From Granulicella mallensis MP5ACTX8 (GTDB lineage: Bacteria > Acidobacteriota > Terriglobia > Terriglobales > Acidobacteriaceae): 64,000 nt of DNA. The DNA lies in the NCBI RefSeq assembly GCF_000178955.2, contig NC_016631.1, positions 992,001-1,056,000 on the forward strand, given 5' to 3'. The translations under genes were made by a program, and so were the position numbers. The notes beneath the pieces were generated by a model. The model saw nothing but the letters and a program-made list of their open reading frames with translations. It ran no database searches and was not told the DNA's origin. Below, in pieces: positions 16,424-25,237 of the stretch. Positions within the stretch are counted from its first letter, which is position 1; every line of letters starts with the position of its first letter.

Positions 16424-19153
16424 TTAGAACAACAATCTAGCGCCGAACTGAAACTGCCTGGCAGGATCGCTGTTGGAGATGCCCGCTGTCGGAATCATGA
16501 AGGTGTTTGCAGGCTTGATCCCGTTGCCGTAGGTTGTCGTCAACTTTACGTAGTTACCATGGTTGAGGACATTGGAGACCTCGGCCCGGCTTTCGATGTT
16601 CAGCTTCTGCCAGATGTGAAACGTTCGCGTCAGGGCCAGGTCCGTTTGTGCCTGTACGGGGCCTCTGAAGGAGTTTCGTGAGACTCCAAAGGCTCTGTCG
16701 GCAAGAATTCCATCACCGTCGTTATCCACGCCCGAGAGCGGATTGACCGGTAGGCCAGAGGCTGCGACGGTGACTCCTGTGAGACGAACTGCCGCGGGAA
16801 GATTCAGGATTCCCGTAGCGACAAAGCGATGCCGCTGGAAGTAATCGGACGGACCGCTTTCGCCGGTCTTCACGTTCCATACGCTGGGAGTGCCGGTCGA
16901 GTTGCCGCCGGTGAAGAACACATTCGTAATGTTGGAGCTCAACAGGTACGCGGCCTGAAACTGAAACAGTCTTCCAACGTGCCGCGATAGCTGCACCTCT
17001 CCCGAAGTGTTCCGCGCGTTTCCCACGTTGTCTACCTGCTCGACGTTGGCCACGGCGATCTGTGTGCCATCGCTTCTGGGATAGAAGAGATAGGGCCTCG
17101 TAGCGTTCGCTGCTGCCGTTGTTCGCGTCTGTCCTGCGGCAGTTCGGATAAAGGGAGCTGGAGCGTTCAGATTGTCGAGCATGAGTTGATGCCTTGAACC
17201 CATAAATACGGCATCGACTTGAAGCACCCAACCTTTGGGCAACCGTTGTTCGATGCCTGTTGAGACCTCCATCGTGTAGGGATTCTTCAAGTCAGGATTG
17301 AGCAACATGATGTCGCGACGATCCGCCGCTCCTCCTACGATGGGTGGGGTGGGGTAAGACGGATTCGAAATGGTGTAGCTCGCCGCAGAAGAGTTCGGGC
17401 CGAGGTTCAAGGCGTTACGCTGCAACTGTCCGTAGATCTGATCGTAGAAAAGTCCTGCACCGGCGCGAACGAGGGTGTTGCCATTCCCGAAGGCGTCCCA
17501 GGCGAGGCCTAATCGTGGCTGGACATTGGCCACTCCGGAGCTGTTGGATTGATAGTCGTAACGAACTCCGAGATTCGCCTTGAGCCTCTGGGTTGCCTTC
17601 CATTCATCCTCGGCAAACGCGGAGACGATCTCCTGTCCATACTGCAGCACCTGGGCTCCCACCGTTTGCGTGTACTTCAGCGGCTGCTGGTTCGGAGTCG
17701 GCGCCCCCGCAGCGAAGGTGTACGTTCCGAGCGGCGTGCTGATGAAGTTGTAGTCCGTGTACTGATGGATGTAGTCTCCGCCTGCCGTAATCGCATGGGT
17801 GCCAAAGGTCTTCGAGATCGTCTCTGCCGCCTGCCACGCCTGTGCCCTCAGATGCTCGACTGCTGAGCCACCCGTGGTCGAGTAGCTGGGCCTTACGATC
17901 TGAATGCTCGCAGCCAGGGGCGTGTACCAAAGAGGCAGCGAGTTCGAGTAGGAGATTCTGAAATCGTTCAACCAGCCTCCGAACAGGGAGCGCTGTGTAA
18001 TCTGTCCTGCCGCACTCTGCTGGATGTCGGTTCGCGCAGCGTTTGCCTGAACAAATCCTCCGACAATATCGTTCAGGTTATTGCTCTTGAGAAAGTCGCC
18101 ATTCAACCGAACTGTCGTAAACTCGCGATCGCTCCACTTACGGTCCAACCGGACCAGGCCCATGTAGGAGTTCTGGATTCCATCGAAGAACCCCGGCACA
18201 GGGGATTGGATGAACGCACCGCGCTCCTGATGCTGCTGCTCGTAGGAGGCGAGAAAGTAGGTCTTGCCTCGTTGCACCGGACCGCCAATCGTGCTGCCCC
18301 ACTGCTGCTTTGAGTTGGGCACATGAAACGTCGAGACGGGTGGCGCTGCCTGAATTCCAGAGGGTCTTACATATCCAAAGGCCTCTCCATGAAACTGGTC
18401 GGTGCCCGATCTTGTCGAAAGAAGAATGACACCTCCACTCGATCTGCCGTACTGTGCCAGATACTCGTTGGTAAGAAGCTTGAACTCGCCGATAGCAGAG
18501 ATCGACACATTCTGCTGTGGTCCGTTGGACAGAATGAAGTCGGAGTCCGTGCTGCCATCGAGCTCGTACTGCGTGAAGCGGAACGACTGATTGTTGATCG
18601 TCAGCCTGGTGGAACTACGACCATCCGATCCCGAGCCGACAGTATTTCTGGCCCTCGGATCGACCATCGCAAACTGCGCGAGATTTCGATTGGTACTTGG
18701 CAATTGCGTGAGTTCGGTGGGGTCGAGCGTTCGCGTCAACTCCGGGGCCGTCACCAACTCTGAAGAGGTGTCGAAGACTGTAATCGTCTGCTGCAGGGGA
18801 TCTACTCCAAGTGACAAGCTAAGCAATGTGCCGTCCGCCATCACGCCTTCGCGGGTTAGGCGGTTCATCCCGAGTGCGGTCACGGTGAGATGATAAGGGG
18901 TTCCAGCGGTCAGTGCGTGAAAGACAAAACTTCCATCATTCTGGCTCGTCGTCTCCATGCTTTTACCGGACGCATCCAGGAGGACGATGTTTCCTCCGGC
19001 GATAGCCGCCCCGGAACTGTCCTGTAGAACACCGTGAATCTCCGTCGCCGCGACTCCTTCCGGTTTCTGGGCATGGATCCATGAGAACGACGAGACCAGG
19101 ATAAATCCAGTGAGACACAAGATCACACGAGCAATCTTTACGAGCGAAGACAT
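16424..19153 (-). CDS. TonB-dependent receptor with N-terminal carboxypeptidase-regulatory-like domain
   Basis: 909 residues from MSSLVKIARV (ATG at 19153, AAAGG upstream). A signal peptide ends near IHAQK. A carboxypeptidase-regulatory-like beta-sandwich (about 37-110, 'GVLQDSSGAAIAGGNIVLLDASG') precedes a plug domain and a large beta-barrel ending in an aromatic residue (GARLLF), the acidobacterial 'Oar-like' build. The ligand is not evident from sequence. Directly upstream on the same strand, 90 bp away, is a PepSY membrane protein. PepSY proteins commonly partner receptors for siderophore or heme iron, so iron uptake is a reasonable inference, against the default of glycan uptake for this receptor group. 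Confidence 0.85.
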   Translation of the reverse strand: MSSLVKIARVILCLTGFILVSSFSWIHAQKPEGVAATEIHGVLQDSSGAAIAGGNIVLLDASGKSMETTSQNDGSFVFHALTAGTPYHLTVTALGMNRLTREGVMADGTLLSLSLGVDPLQQTITVFDTSSELVTAPELTRTLDPTELTQLPSTNRNLAQFAMVDPRARNTVGSGSDGRSSTRLTINNQSFRFTQYELDGSTDSDFILSNGPQQNVSISAIGEFKLLTNEYLAQYGRSSGGVILLSTRSGTDQFHGEAFGYVRPSGIQAAPPVSTFHVPNSKQQWGSTIGGPVQRGKTYFLASYEQQHQERGAFIQSPVPGFFDGIQNSYMGLVRLDRKWSDREFTTVRLNGDFLKSNNLNDIVGGFVQANAARTDIQQSAAGQITQRSLFGGWLNDFRISYSNSLPLWYTPLAASIQIVRPSYSTTGGSAVEHLRAQAWQAAETISKTFGTHAITAGGDYIHQYTDYNFISTPLGTYTFAAGAPTPNQQPLKYTQTVGAQVLQYGQEIVSAFAEDEWKATQRLKANLGVRYDYQSNSSGVANVQPRLGLAWDAFGNGNTLVRAGAGLFYDQIYGQLQRNALNLGPNSSAASYTISNPSYPTPPIVGGAADRRDIMLLNPDLKNPYTMEVSTGIEQRLPKGWVLQVDAVFMGSRHQLMLDNLNAPAPFIRTAAGQTRTTAAANATRPYLFYPRSDGTQIAVANVEQVDNVGNARNTSGEVQLSRHVGRLFQFQAAYLLSSNITNVFFTGGNSTGTPSVWNVKTGESGPSDYFQRHRFVATGILNLPAAVRLTGVTVAASGLPVNPLSGVDNDGDGILADRAFGVSRNSFRGPVQAQTDLALTRTFHIWQKLNIESRAEVSNVLNHGNYVKLTTTYGNGIKPANTFMIPTAGISNSDPARQFQFGARLLF

Positions 19154-19243
19154 GAGCGTACCTTTCTGTTGCAACGGAGACTTGCTTGTTGTGGGAAACG
19201 ATTTTTGGGGGATTCCGGGCTAGCGCGATAGGGACGGTCTGAT

Positions 19244-20392
19244 CTAGACCAGCTCCAGTGCTACCTTCTGCTCGACCTTGACGGTGCGCTTTCTCCACGC
19301 TGCCAGCCTGCGAAGCGCCAGCGAGAATCCGGTCCATATCAGGAGAAGCGCAGCCAGTGCTGCGATCAACGCGATCAACTGACCGGTTACCCCAAAGAGT
19401 TCGCCGGTGTGCAGGTAGCGCGCATAGAGTCGCCACTGGCGGCCGCGCGGCTGGCTGTCGAACGGCTCCCAACGCACGACCTTTGCGTTCTTCAAGGAGA
19501 GAACGAGCTGCGCTCTTTCCTGAGGGCGACCGCCCCTTCCGTCATCGATGGAGAAGGTAACGTTCTTGTCCTTCTCTCCCGGCATCCGAAGCGACAGGCT
19601 GTACCAGCGAGCATCCTGCAACTTCGCACGCGCTATCAGAGGATCAAGAAGGGTGAGATCGGAGAGGGAGCCATGCTGCATCTGTCGCTCTGCCGGAGCC
19701 GTCGGCAGAGGAGTTCCTGCCGCTCGATAGAGCAGCCCGTTGGCCCAGCCATAAGCCATGATCGAACCCGTTGCAGAGATGATGAGGAGCGGAACCGCCA
19801 ACCAGAATCCAGCGATGTTATGCAGATTCCACTCGCGAGCCCTGCCCGCCAGGTTCCTGCGGAACGTAAACGCGGACTTCAGATTGGCAGCTCGCCAGCG
19901 GCGCGGAAACCAGAGGATCAATCCACTGAGCAGGAGGAAGAAGAAACCCAGGTTGGCAGCATCCTTCACGTACCGCAACCCCTCATGCTGGCCGCGGCTC
20001 AGGGCGACCCAGCGATGCAGATCACGCACGGAGTTGAAAAATATCCGAAGCCTGCTGGCACCTGGCCCGAGCACCTTGCCGGTGCAGCCATCGACGAGCA
20101 GAGTCGCGTCGCCCTGCAAGGTCACTTGCGCCGGCACGCCAGGGTCAGAGAAGAGTTGGACCGCCGTAGCAGCTTGACCGCTTTGCGCCTGAGCCGACAT
20201 CAGAATGGCCGATGGAACCGTGCAAACTTCGCCTGGCGAAGGAATGTTGGGCTTGATGCCCCGCTCGGCAAAGTGGACGATCTGCGTTTGAAACGCCAGG
20301 ATCGTTCCGGTAACCGCCATATAGGCGACCCCTAAACCCACCGCAATTCCAACGATCAAATGTGCCCAGAACAAGAGGCGTCGTACGCTCAT
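19244..20392 (-). CDS. PepSY-associated transmembrane protein
   Basis: 382 residues. Four membrane segments are visible: 9-33 ('FWAHLIVGIAVGLGVAYMAVTGTILAF'), about 148-163 ('FFFLLLSGLILWF'), about 195-215 ('GFWLAVPLLIISATGSIMAY') and about 338-360 ('LIALIAALAALLLIWTGFSLAL'). Conserved His in or next to the helices (WAH, DLHRWV, NLHNIAGFW, RYLHTGE) fit the PF03929/FoxB-like family, whose members may reduce ferric siderophores or carry heme. It is the upstream gene of a pair with the TonB receptor and is read leftward. Function beyond the family is uncertain. Confidence 0.82.
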   Translation of the reverse strand: MSVRRLLFWAHLIVGIAVGLGVAYMAVTGTILAFQTQIVHFAERGIKPNIPSPGEVCTVPSAILMSAQAQSGQAATAVQLFSDPGVPAQVTLQGDATLLVDGCTGKVLGPGASRLRIFFNSVRDLHRWVALSRGQHEGLRYVKDAANLGFFFLLLSGLILWFPRRWRAANLKSAFTFRRNLAGRAREWNLHNIAGFWLAVPLLIISATGSIMAYGWANGLLYRAAGTPLPTAPAERQMQHGSLSDLTLLDPLIARAKLQDARWYSLSLRMPGEKDKNVTFSIDDGRGGRPQERAQLVLSLKNAKVVRWEPFDSQPRGRQWRLYARYLHTGELFGVTGQLIALIAALAALLLIWTGFSLALRRLAAWRKRTVKVEQKVALELV

Positions 20393-20472
20393 ACTACTGT
20401 CTCCATATGGATGGAGGCTTGTAGAGCCATACCTCTAGGGCCTGCTCGTGAGCCATCATCGCCGATCTCAAG

Positions 20473-20513
20473 AATTACCCGGGCGCTTCGCCAAAAGACT
20501 CCCGGATAACTCA
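20473..20513 (-). terminator. 3' hairpin with conserved loop, copy 2
   Basis: Arms 20473-20484 and 20502-20513 pair over 12 positions. On the minus strand the two imperfect pairs become G-U wobbles, while on the plus strand they are mismatches, so the RNA read leftward is the better fold. The 17-base loop holds GTCTTTTGGCGAAGC as in the copy at 16359-16401. It lies 54 bases after the cyanase stop and about 80 bases before the PepSY start. Confidence 0.5.
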
Positions 20514-20566
20514 CCTTCAAATGAAGACTAAATTGGTCCTATATTTAAATCAAGCCTACCCTGGCT

Positions 20567-21016
20567 CTAATAGCGCTTGTAGGAAAGAAATTTTCCGGAC
20601 ATGTTGATCTTGACCCTGTCGCCTTTGGGGTTGGGCTCGCGTTCGATCTGCATGTCGAAGTCGATGGCGCTCATGATGCCGTCACCAAACTCCTCTTCGA
20701 TCAAAGCCTTCCATGTCGTGCCATAGGTCTGCACCAACTCATGGAAGCGGTAGATAAGAGGATCGGTGGGAGGCAAGGCCGGCAGGGAGCCACGTAACGG
20801 TGGTTCGGTCAATATGGTGGCTTCTATTGCGGTCAGCCCGAGGAGCCTGGCTGCATTCTCCGCTTCAGTTTTAGTGAGTGTCATCTGCCCGAGCAAGGCT
20901 GCGGTGTAGAGAATCGGAGAGCCAGGACCGATGCCCTCTGCGATCTGCTTCCAGCTCAGATTACGGCTGCGCTTCTCGTCTTGAATCTTGAGTGTGAGTT
21001 CTTCTCTTGTTGCCAT
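20567..21016 (-). CDS. cynS: Cyanate hydratase (cyanase)
   Basis: 149 residues from MATREELTLK, with GAGGAAGAACC before the ATG at 21016. Cyanase converts cyanate and bicarbonate to carbamate and CO2; carbamate then falls apart to ammonia and CO2, so it detoxifies cyanate and supplies nitrogen. The N-terminal helical domain ('SWKQIAEGIGPGSPILYTAALLGQM') and the C-terminal dimer-swap domain ('LIYRFHELVQTYGTTWKALIEEEFGDGIMSAIDF') match the family along the full length. The catalytic Arg and Glu (YRFHEL) and Ser (MSAIDF) are kept. It lies 82 bp after the formate dehydrogenase gene on the same strand. No carbonic anhydrase (cynT) is nearby, unlike E. coli. Confidence 0.95.
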   Translation of the reverse strand: MATREELTLKIQDEKRSRNLSWKQIAEGIGPGSPILYTAALLGQMTLTKTEAENAARLLGLTAIEATILTEPPLRGSLPALPPTDPLIYRFHELVQTYGTTWKALIEEEFGDGIMSAIDFDMQIEREPNPKGDRVKINMSGKFLSYKRY

Positions 21017-21098
21017 GTTGGTTCTTCCTCGTTTCGATGGGGAGCTTAACTGAAATGGGCGGAGCCTACGCTCCACCCATTCGTGATTGCCGGCAGGG

Positions 21099-22259
21099 CT
21101 ACTTGCTGACAGTGTAAGAGTGCGCGCCGGTTCCGGCGAGTTTTCCGCCGTCGACGATGAGATATTCCTCACGGATGGGGCGCTCTTCGAACCAGCACTC
21201 CAGGATCTCTCGTGTGCCTGCCGCATAGCGTGCCTGTGCGGAGAGCGAGGTACCCGAGATGTGAGGAGTCATGCCGTGATGCGGCATCGTCCTCCACGGA
21301 TGGTCCTTCGGGGCCGGCTGCGGGAACCAGACATCGCCCGCGTATCCGGCCAGTTGTCCGCTCTCGAGTGCGCGAACGACCGCATCCCGGTTGCAGATCT
21401 TGCCGCGTGCTGTGTTCACGAGATAAGCGCCACGCTTCATCTTGGAGATCAATTCGTCATTGAAGAGATCGAGTGTGCCTGGATGCAGCGGAGCGTTGAT
21501 GGTGACTACGTCGCAGACCTTGACCATGTCTTCAACGCTGGGATGGTAGGTGAGGCCGAGTTCGTTTTCAACGCTCTCGGGAAGCCGATGCTGGTCGAAG
21601 TAGTGCAGCTTCACATCGAAAGGCTTCAAACGCTTGAGGACGGCGAGTCCGATGCGTCCCGCGGCAACGGTACCCACGTGCATGGCTTCGAGATCGTACG
21701 AGCGTTCCACGCAATCGGCAATGTTCCATCCGCCTTTGATCACCCACTGGTAGGACGGGATGTAGTTGCGCACGAGCGAGAGGATCATCATGACGACGTG
21801 CTCCGACACGCTGATGCTGTTCGAGTACGTGACCTCAGCTACGGTGATGCCGTTCTTGATCGCCGCTTCGAGATCGACGTGATCCGAACCAATGCCGGCG
21901 GTGACCGCCAATTTGAGTTTCTTCGCTTTGGCGATTCTCTCCGGTGTGAGATAAGCAGGCCAGAAGGGTTGGGAGATGACGATTTCAGCATCGGGAAGTT
22001 CGCGCTCGAAGACAGAGTCTTCGCCTTCCTTGTCCGACGTTACGACAAGCGTGTGGCCCAGGCCTTCGAGATACTTGCGCAGGCCAAGCTCTCCCGAGAC
22101 GCTGCCCAGCAGCTCACCTGGAGTGAAGTCGATTTGTTTGGGGGTGGGTGCCGTCTGTCCGCCGGGATAGTGATCGATCTTAGGGACGTCAGCGCGTGCG
22201 TAGGATTTCGGGTAGCCGGTGATTGGGTCGTCGTACAGAACACAAAGTATCTTTGCCAT
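21099..22259 (-). CDS. fdh: NAD-dependent formate dehydrogenase
   Basis: 386 residues from MAKILCVLYD; GGAGG precedes the ATG at 22259. It oxidises formate to CO2 with NAD, as a cytoplasmic, cofactor-free D-2-hydroxyacid-dehydrogenase-type enzyme. Full-length match to the Pseudomonas sp. 101 type: formate-pocket 'SQPFWPAYLT', 'TAGIGSDHVDL', the glycine loop GTVAAGRIG, an Asp after beta-2 (YFDQHRL) giving NAD preference, catalytic Arg in 'NTARGKICNRD', and catalytic His in 'TPHISGTSLSAQARYA'. It lies upstream of the cyanase gene, probably on one transcript. Its CO2 could feed cyanase's bicarbonate need; this is inference. Confidence 0.95.
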   Translation of the reverse strand: MAKILCVLYDDPITGYPKSYARADVPKIDHYPGGQTAPTPKQIDFTPGELLGSVSGELGLRKYLEGLGHTLVVTSDKEGEDSVFERELPDAEIVISQPFWPAYLTPERIAKAKKLKLAVTAGIGSDHVDLEAAIKNGITVAEVTYSNSISVSEHVVMMILSLVRNYIPSYQWVIKGGWNIADCVERSYDLEAMHVGTVAAGRIGLAVLKRLKPFDVKLHYFDQHRLPESVENELGLTYHPSVEDMVKVCDVVTINAPLHPGTLDLFNDELISKMKRGAYLVNTARGKICNRDAVVRALESGQLAGYAGDVWFPQPAPKDHPWRTMPHHGMTPHISGTSLSAQARYAAGTREILECWFEERPIREEYLIVDGGKLAGTGAHSYTVSK

Positions 22260-22337
22260 TGCTTCCTCCACTTACAGAAGCAAAGCTCTCAAACCGAAAG
22301 AACGACGGTCAAACAAACTCTTTCGATGGGTCAATCG

Positions 22338-22351
22338 ATGATTTCGATCAT
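22338..22351. promoter_or_regulatory. Small inverted repeat upstream of fdh
   Basis: ATGAT-TTCG-ATCAT lies about 80 bp before the formate dehydrogenase start, next to a TGCATGCA palindrome. It is a possible regulator site for the nearby LysR protein, but it does not match T-N11-A exactly; low confidence. Confidence 0.25.
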
Positions 22352-22380
22352 GATTGCATGCATGTAAAAGTCCCGTATAG

Positions 22381-22800
22381 CGCGTCATCAAATTGTTGTT
22401 TCGGGCTAAAGATTGAGCCGTGCAAATAGCTTCTTGTGGCAAGGACCGGAAGGGCCTGGCTTCAGCCAGGCCGTAAAGGTGAAGCTCAGTCCTCTTCCTC
22501 TCTGCCGAAGGCTGGAGCGAAGGCGTAGCCGGAGCGACTGAATTGCTTTCCTTGATGTCACCAAGACTGTACAAGGCTCAGCAGAGATGTATCCGTAGCT
22601 GGAACTGGCTTGCTTGCCGCGACCAAAGAAGGCAATTCAGTCGTTACGCCCTGCGGGCTTCACTCCAGCCTTCGGCAGAGAGGTACGGGTCTTCGGCCTG
22701 GCCTTCTATGGCACGGTTGAAACCGTGCCTTTCCGCTCTATGCCTCAACAAACTGTTTGCACCGTTCGATTTCGCTCCAGAAGCAGTTTGATGCCGCATC
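22381..22800. repeat. 420-bp long inverted-repeat element, family A copy 2
   Basis: Same length and order of blocks as the element at 1861-2280: ends CGCGTCATCAAA and TTTGATGCCGC, a GGCCTGGCTTCAGCCAGGCC palindrome, 'CTGCCGAAGGCTGGAGCG', 'GCGACTGAATTGC' with its complement, and GCACGGTTGAAACCGTGC. The middle part differs from copy 1. Its right edge touches the stop codon of the LysR gene, and its left edge is about 120 bp before fdh. Confidence 0.85.
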
Positions 22801-23712
22801 CTATTCGAGCCTGCGGGCAATCTCGTGTTTCGAATTCATCTCCTTCGCCATATCCAGAAAGGCGCGCGCTGCAGGAGGCAGGGGATCACGGTCGGATGCG
22901 ACCAGGCCGACGGCATGAGTCGTATCCGGTTCCACAAGAGCAAGAGCGCGCACACCTTCCATCTCTCCCACGAGCGGCAGAAACGAGTGTGGCACGATGG
23001 TCGACCAGTGTCCGAAGTGGAGATGGGACCAGAGCGTGATCAGCGAGTTGGTCTCGATCATCGCGTGGACCTCCGCTCCAGCCTCGTGAAAGTGCATATC
23101 GAGGATGCGGCGGTTCTGCATGTCGGAGGTCAGAAGACACAGGGGATAGGTCGCGGCCTCCGACCAGGAGATGGTCTTGCGATCCTGAGGGTGCTCGCCA
23201 TGCCTTGTGAGCAGGACGTATCGCTCCGTGTAGAGCTGCAATCTGCGGACTCGCACCAGCGGCTCGTTGTCGAGATAGGTCACGCCGATGTCGAGGCTGA
23301 AGTCGTCCAGACCTCGCTGGATCTCGATCGAGGTCAGTGACCGGATCACGGTTGTGGCTTGCGGATGGCGTTTTGCGAAAGGAGTGGTGAGAAGAGAGAT
23401 CATCGGCAGCGTTACGGGAATTGCGCCGATCTTCAGTTGACCTCCCAGACCGCGGCGCATCTGCGTGAGGTTCTGCTGCAGCCCTTCAAAGTCCGTCATG
23501 ACGTGCTGCGCCCACTCCAAAACCTTTGCGCCCTCGGGCGTGAGGCCGACGTAGCGCTGGCCGCGCTCCACAAGCAGGACTCCAAGGCTCTCTTCCATCT
23601 GCTTGATTCCCGCAGAGAGGGTGGATTGCGAGACATTGCAAGAGGTTGCGGCTCGTGCGAAGTGTCTTTCGCGTGCCAGTGCGGTAAGGAATTCGAGATG
23701 CCGAAGAATCAT
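22801..23712 (-). CDS. LysR family transcriptional regulator
   Basis: 303 residues. An N-terminal helix-turn-helix ('LEFLTALARERHFARAATSCNVSQSTLSAGIKQMEESLGVLLVERG') is followed by the effector domain from about residue 90. It lies upstream of fdh and cynS on the same strand, and an MFS carrier gene precedes it by 76 bp. The set LysR, MFS carrier and cyanase recalls E. coli cynR, cynX and cynS, so control of cyanate or formate use is a fair guess, though the intervening repeat makes direct operon membership unlikely. Confidence 0.87.
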   Translation of the reverse strand: MILRHLEFLTALARERHFARAATSCNVSQSTLSAGIKQMEESLGVLLVERGQRYVGLTPEGAKVLEWAQHVMTDFEGLQQNLTQMRRGLGGQLKIGAIPVTLPMISLLTTPFAKRHPQATTVIRSLTSIEIQRGLDDFSLDIGVTYLDNEPLVRVRRLQLYTERYVLLTRHGEHPQDRKTISWSEAATYPLCLLTSDMQNRRILDMHFHEAGAEVHAMIETNSLITLWSHLHFGHWSTIVPHSFLPLVGEMEGVRALALVEPDTTHAVGLVASDRDPLPPAARAFLDMAKEMNSKHEIARRLE

Positions 23713-23788
23713 GGGATATCGCTAACGATTTAAATCATATAGTTTCACCATGCGCAGGGCGGCCGTAAAGTCCGGGTGCGTGCTTCGA

Positions 23789-25033
23789 TCAAACAGCCAG
23801 GGGTGTCCGTTGTGGTCGCTTTCCAGGAAGCAGGGCAACCAGCAGACAGCCAATGATTGTCAGGGCGGCGAAGACCATGAGCACCAGGCGGTAGCCGCCT
23901 GTGGCGTCGACGACATGCCCGGCTCCCCATGAAGCGAAGAGCGTCTGCACCACGAGCAAGGGAGTGGAGAGCCCGATGATGGCTCCGAAGTCGGCGCGTC
24001 CAAAGGTCTTGGAGACGACGACAGGAATCATCACACCCGATGCCCCGCCGCCAGCGCCAACCAGCAGGCTTGCCAGTGCAAAAGAAGTAGAGGATCTGTC
24101 TTCGATCAGAAGCAGACAAGCGAGCAGGCAACCAAGCGGAGGCAGTGCGGCAAGCATCCACAATGGGATTCTGTCTGCAAGCCATCCGACTACCAGTTTG
24201 GCGGCGAGAGCAGCAAGAGCTAACCGGGACATGAAGAGGGAAGCGGTTCGGACATCCACACCACTCGCCTTGGCCATGGGCACGAAGTACGTGATCAGTT
24301 GATTCACGATCAGCGGCGTGAGCGTGATGATGATCGCAACCAGCCAGAAGAGCGGCGAGGGCAGGAGTGAGGCAATCGCGCGGCTTGATTCTTTCTCCGG
24401 AGTGACATCGGCGGAGAGACTGACGACTGGCTGGCCGTCCGGTGCCAGTCCTAACTCCTCCGGCCAGTCGATGACATAGCGCAGGACCAGGGGGATGAAG
24501 AGCAGGATGATGCATCCATAGCCGAGCATCGTGTTCGAGAAGCCGAAGTGGTGAATCGAAAAGGCCATGGCGGGCGCGCCCAGAAATCCCGGCACGGCGA
24601 AGCCGCAGGCCGCAAGCCCAAACGCCATGCCGCGACGGGCGATAAACCAGTGCGCAATCATCGTCTGCGCTACCGGCAGTCCTAACTGACCGATTCCAAA
24701 CAGCACTCCGTAGATCAGTGCGATGTGCCAAACGTGCGACACCAGACTCAAGCAGAGATACCCGACCGCCATGCACCCATAGATCACGACGGCAAAGACG
24801 CGCAGCTTGTATTTGTGCGCAAGAACTCCAAACAGCGCTGATGCGATTCCATAAGTGATCGTCATCAGCCCAGTGGTCGCCAGAAAGATCTGTTGATTCG
24901 AGACCTTGAACATCTCACGAAAGGAGACGATCAGGATGCCGTTGAGATAGAGCTGGCCGAAGCTGACAGCCTGGGTAAGCGCCGCCAGCAGCACGATGAC
25001 CCATCCGTAGAAAAATCGAGATTTCGGTTGCAT
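23789..25033 (-). CDS. MFS transporter, oxalate/formate-antiporter-like (OFA) branch
   Basis: 414 residues from MQPKSRFFYGW, the usual start context of this branch; an in-frame ATG 18 codons earlier (25087) is an alternative, and neither has a strong ribosome site. Twelve membrane helices are visible. Branch marks are 'RFFYGWVIVLLAALTQAVSFGQLYLNGILIVSF' in TM1 and 'AHWFIARRGMAFGLAACGFAVPGFLGAP' around TM4-5. OFA and monocarboxylate carriers move small organic anions. Placement near formate dehydrogenase and cyanase suggests formate, cyanate or another monocarboxylate as substrate; not provable here. Confidence 0.82.
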   Translation of the reverse strand: MQPKSRFFYGWVIVLLAALTQAVSFGQLYLNGILIVSFREMFKVSNQQIFLATTGLMTITYGIASALFGVLAHKYKLRVFAVVIYGCMAVGYLCLSLVSHVWHIALIYGVLFGIGQLGLPVAQTMIAHWFIARRGMAFGLAACGFAVPGFLGAPAMAFSIHHFGFSNTMLGYGCIILLFIPLVLRYVIDWPEELGLAPDGQPVVSLSADVTPEKESSRAIASLLPSPLFWLVAIIITLTPLIVNQLITYFVPMAKASGVDVRTASLFMSRLALAALAAKLVVGWLADRIPLWMLAALPPLGCLLACLLLIEDRSSTSFALASLLVGAGGGASGVMIPVVVSKTFGRADFGAIIGLSTPLLVVQTLFASWGAGHVVDATGGYRLVLMVFAALTIIGCLLVALLPGKRPQRTPLAV

Positions 25034-25119
25034 GGTTTCCGGTCGTCTTTCGTGAAGCAAGGCCAGGGGCTTCTCAAAGTGAACCATACTTCGTGGCTGG
25101 CTGTTGCCGTGCTAATCCA

Positions 25120-25211
25120 AACTGCAACGCAAAGTGCGCGAAGGACGCCAAGTTGATGCAAGGAAACTCTGCGCAAACTTGGCGTCCTCGGCGCACTCCG
25201 CGTTTGCAGTT
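25120..25211. repeat. 92-bp inverted repeat
   Basis: 'AACTGCAACGCAAAGTGCGC', 'GGACGCCAAGTT' on the left pair with 'AACTTGGCGTCC', 'GCGCACTCCGCGTTTGCAGTT' on the right, leaving a loop of about 20 bases. It lies between the PfkB kinase stop and the MFS start, in the direction of transcription. It could act as a 3' hairpin for the GntR-kinase transcript or be one more member of the local palindromic repeat population. Confidence 0.7.
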
Positions 25212-25237
25212 TTCTTCCGCTTCGTGCCCCATCCGCA

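Noticed and set aside
21087-22367. Long rightward open frame (426 codons) opposite formate dehydrogenase
   Set aside because: It is the antisense shadow of fdh: the minus-strand protein matches the full length of a known enzyme, while this frame has no recognisable motif and a composition typical of reversed GC-rich codons.
23745-24776. 343-codon leftward frame overlapping the MFS gene
   Set aside because: Same strand but shifted frame; rich in Arg, His and Cys without pattern, whereas the overlapping frame gives twelve clean membrane helices.
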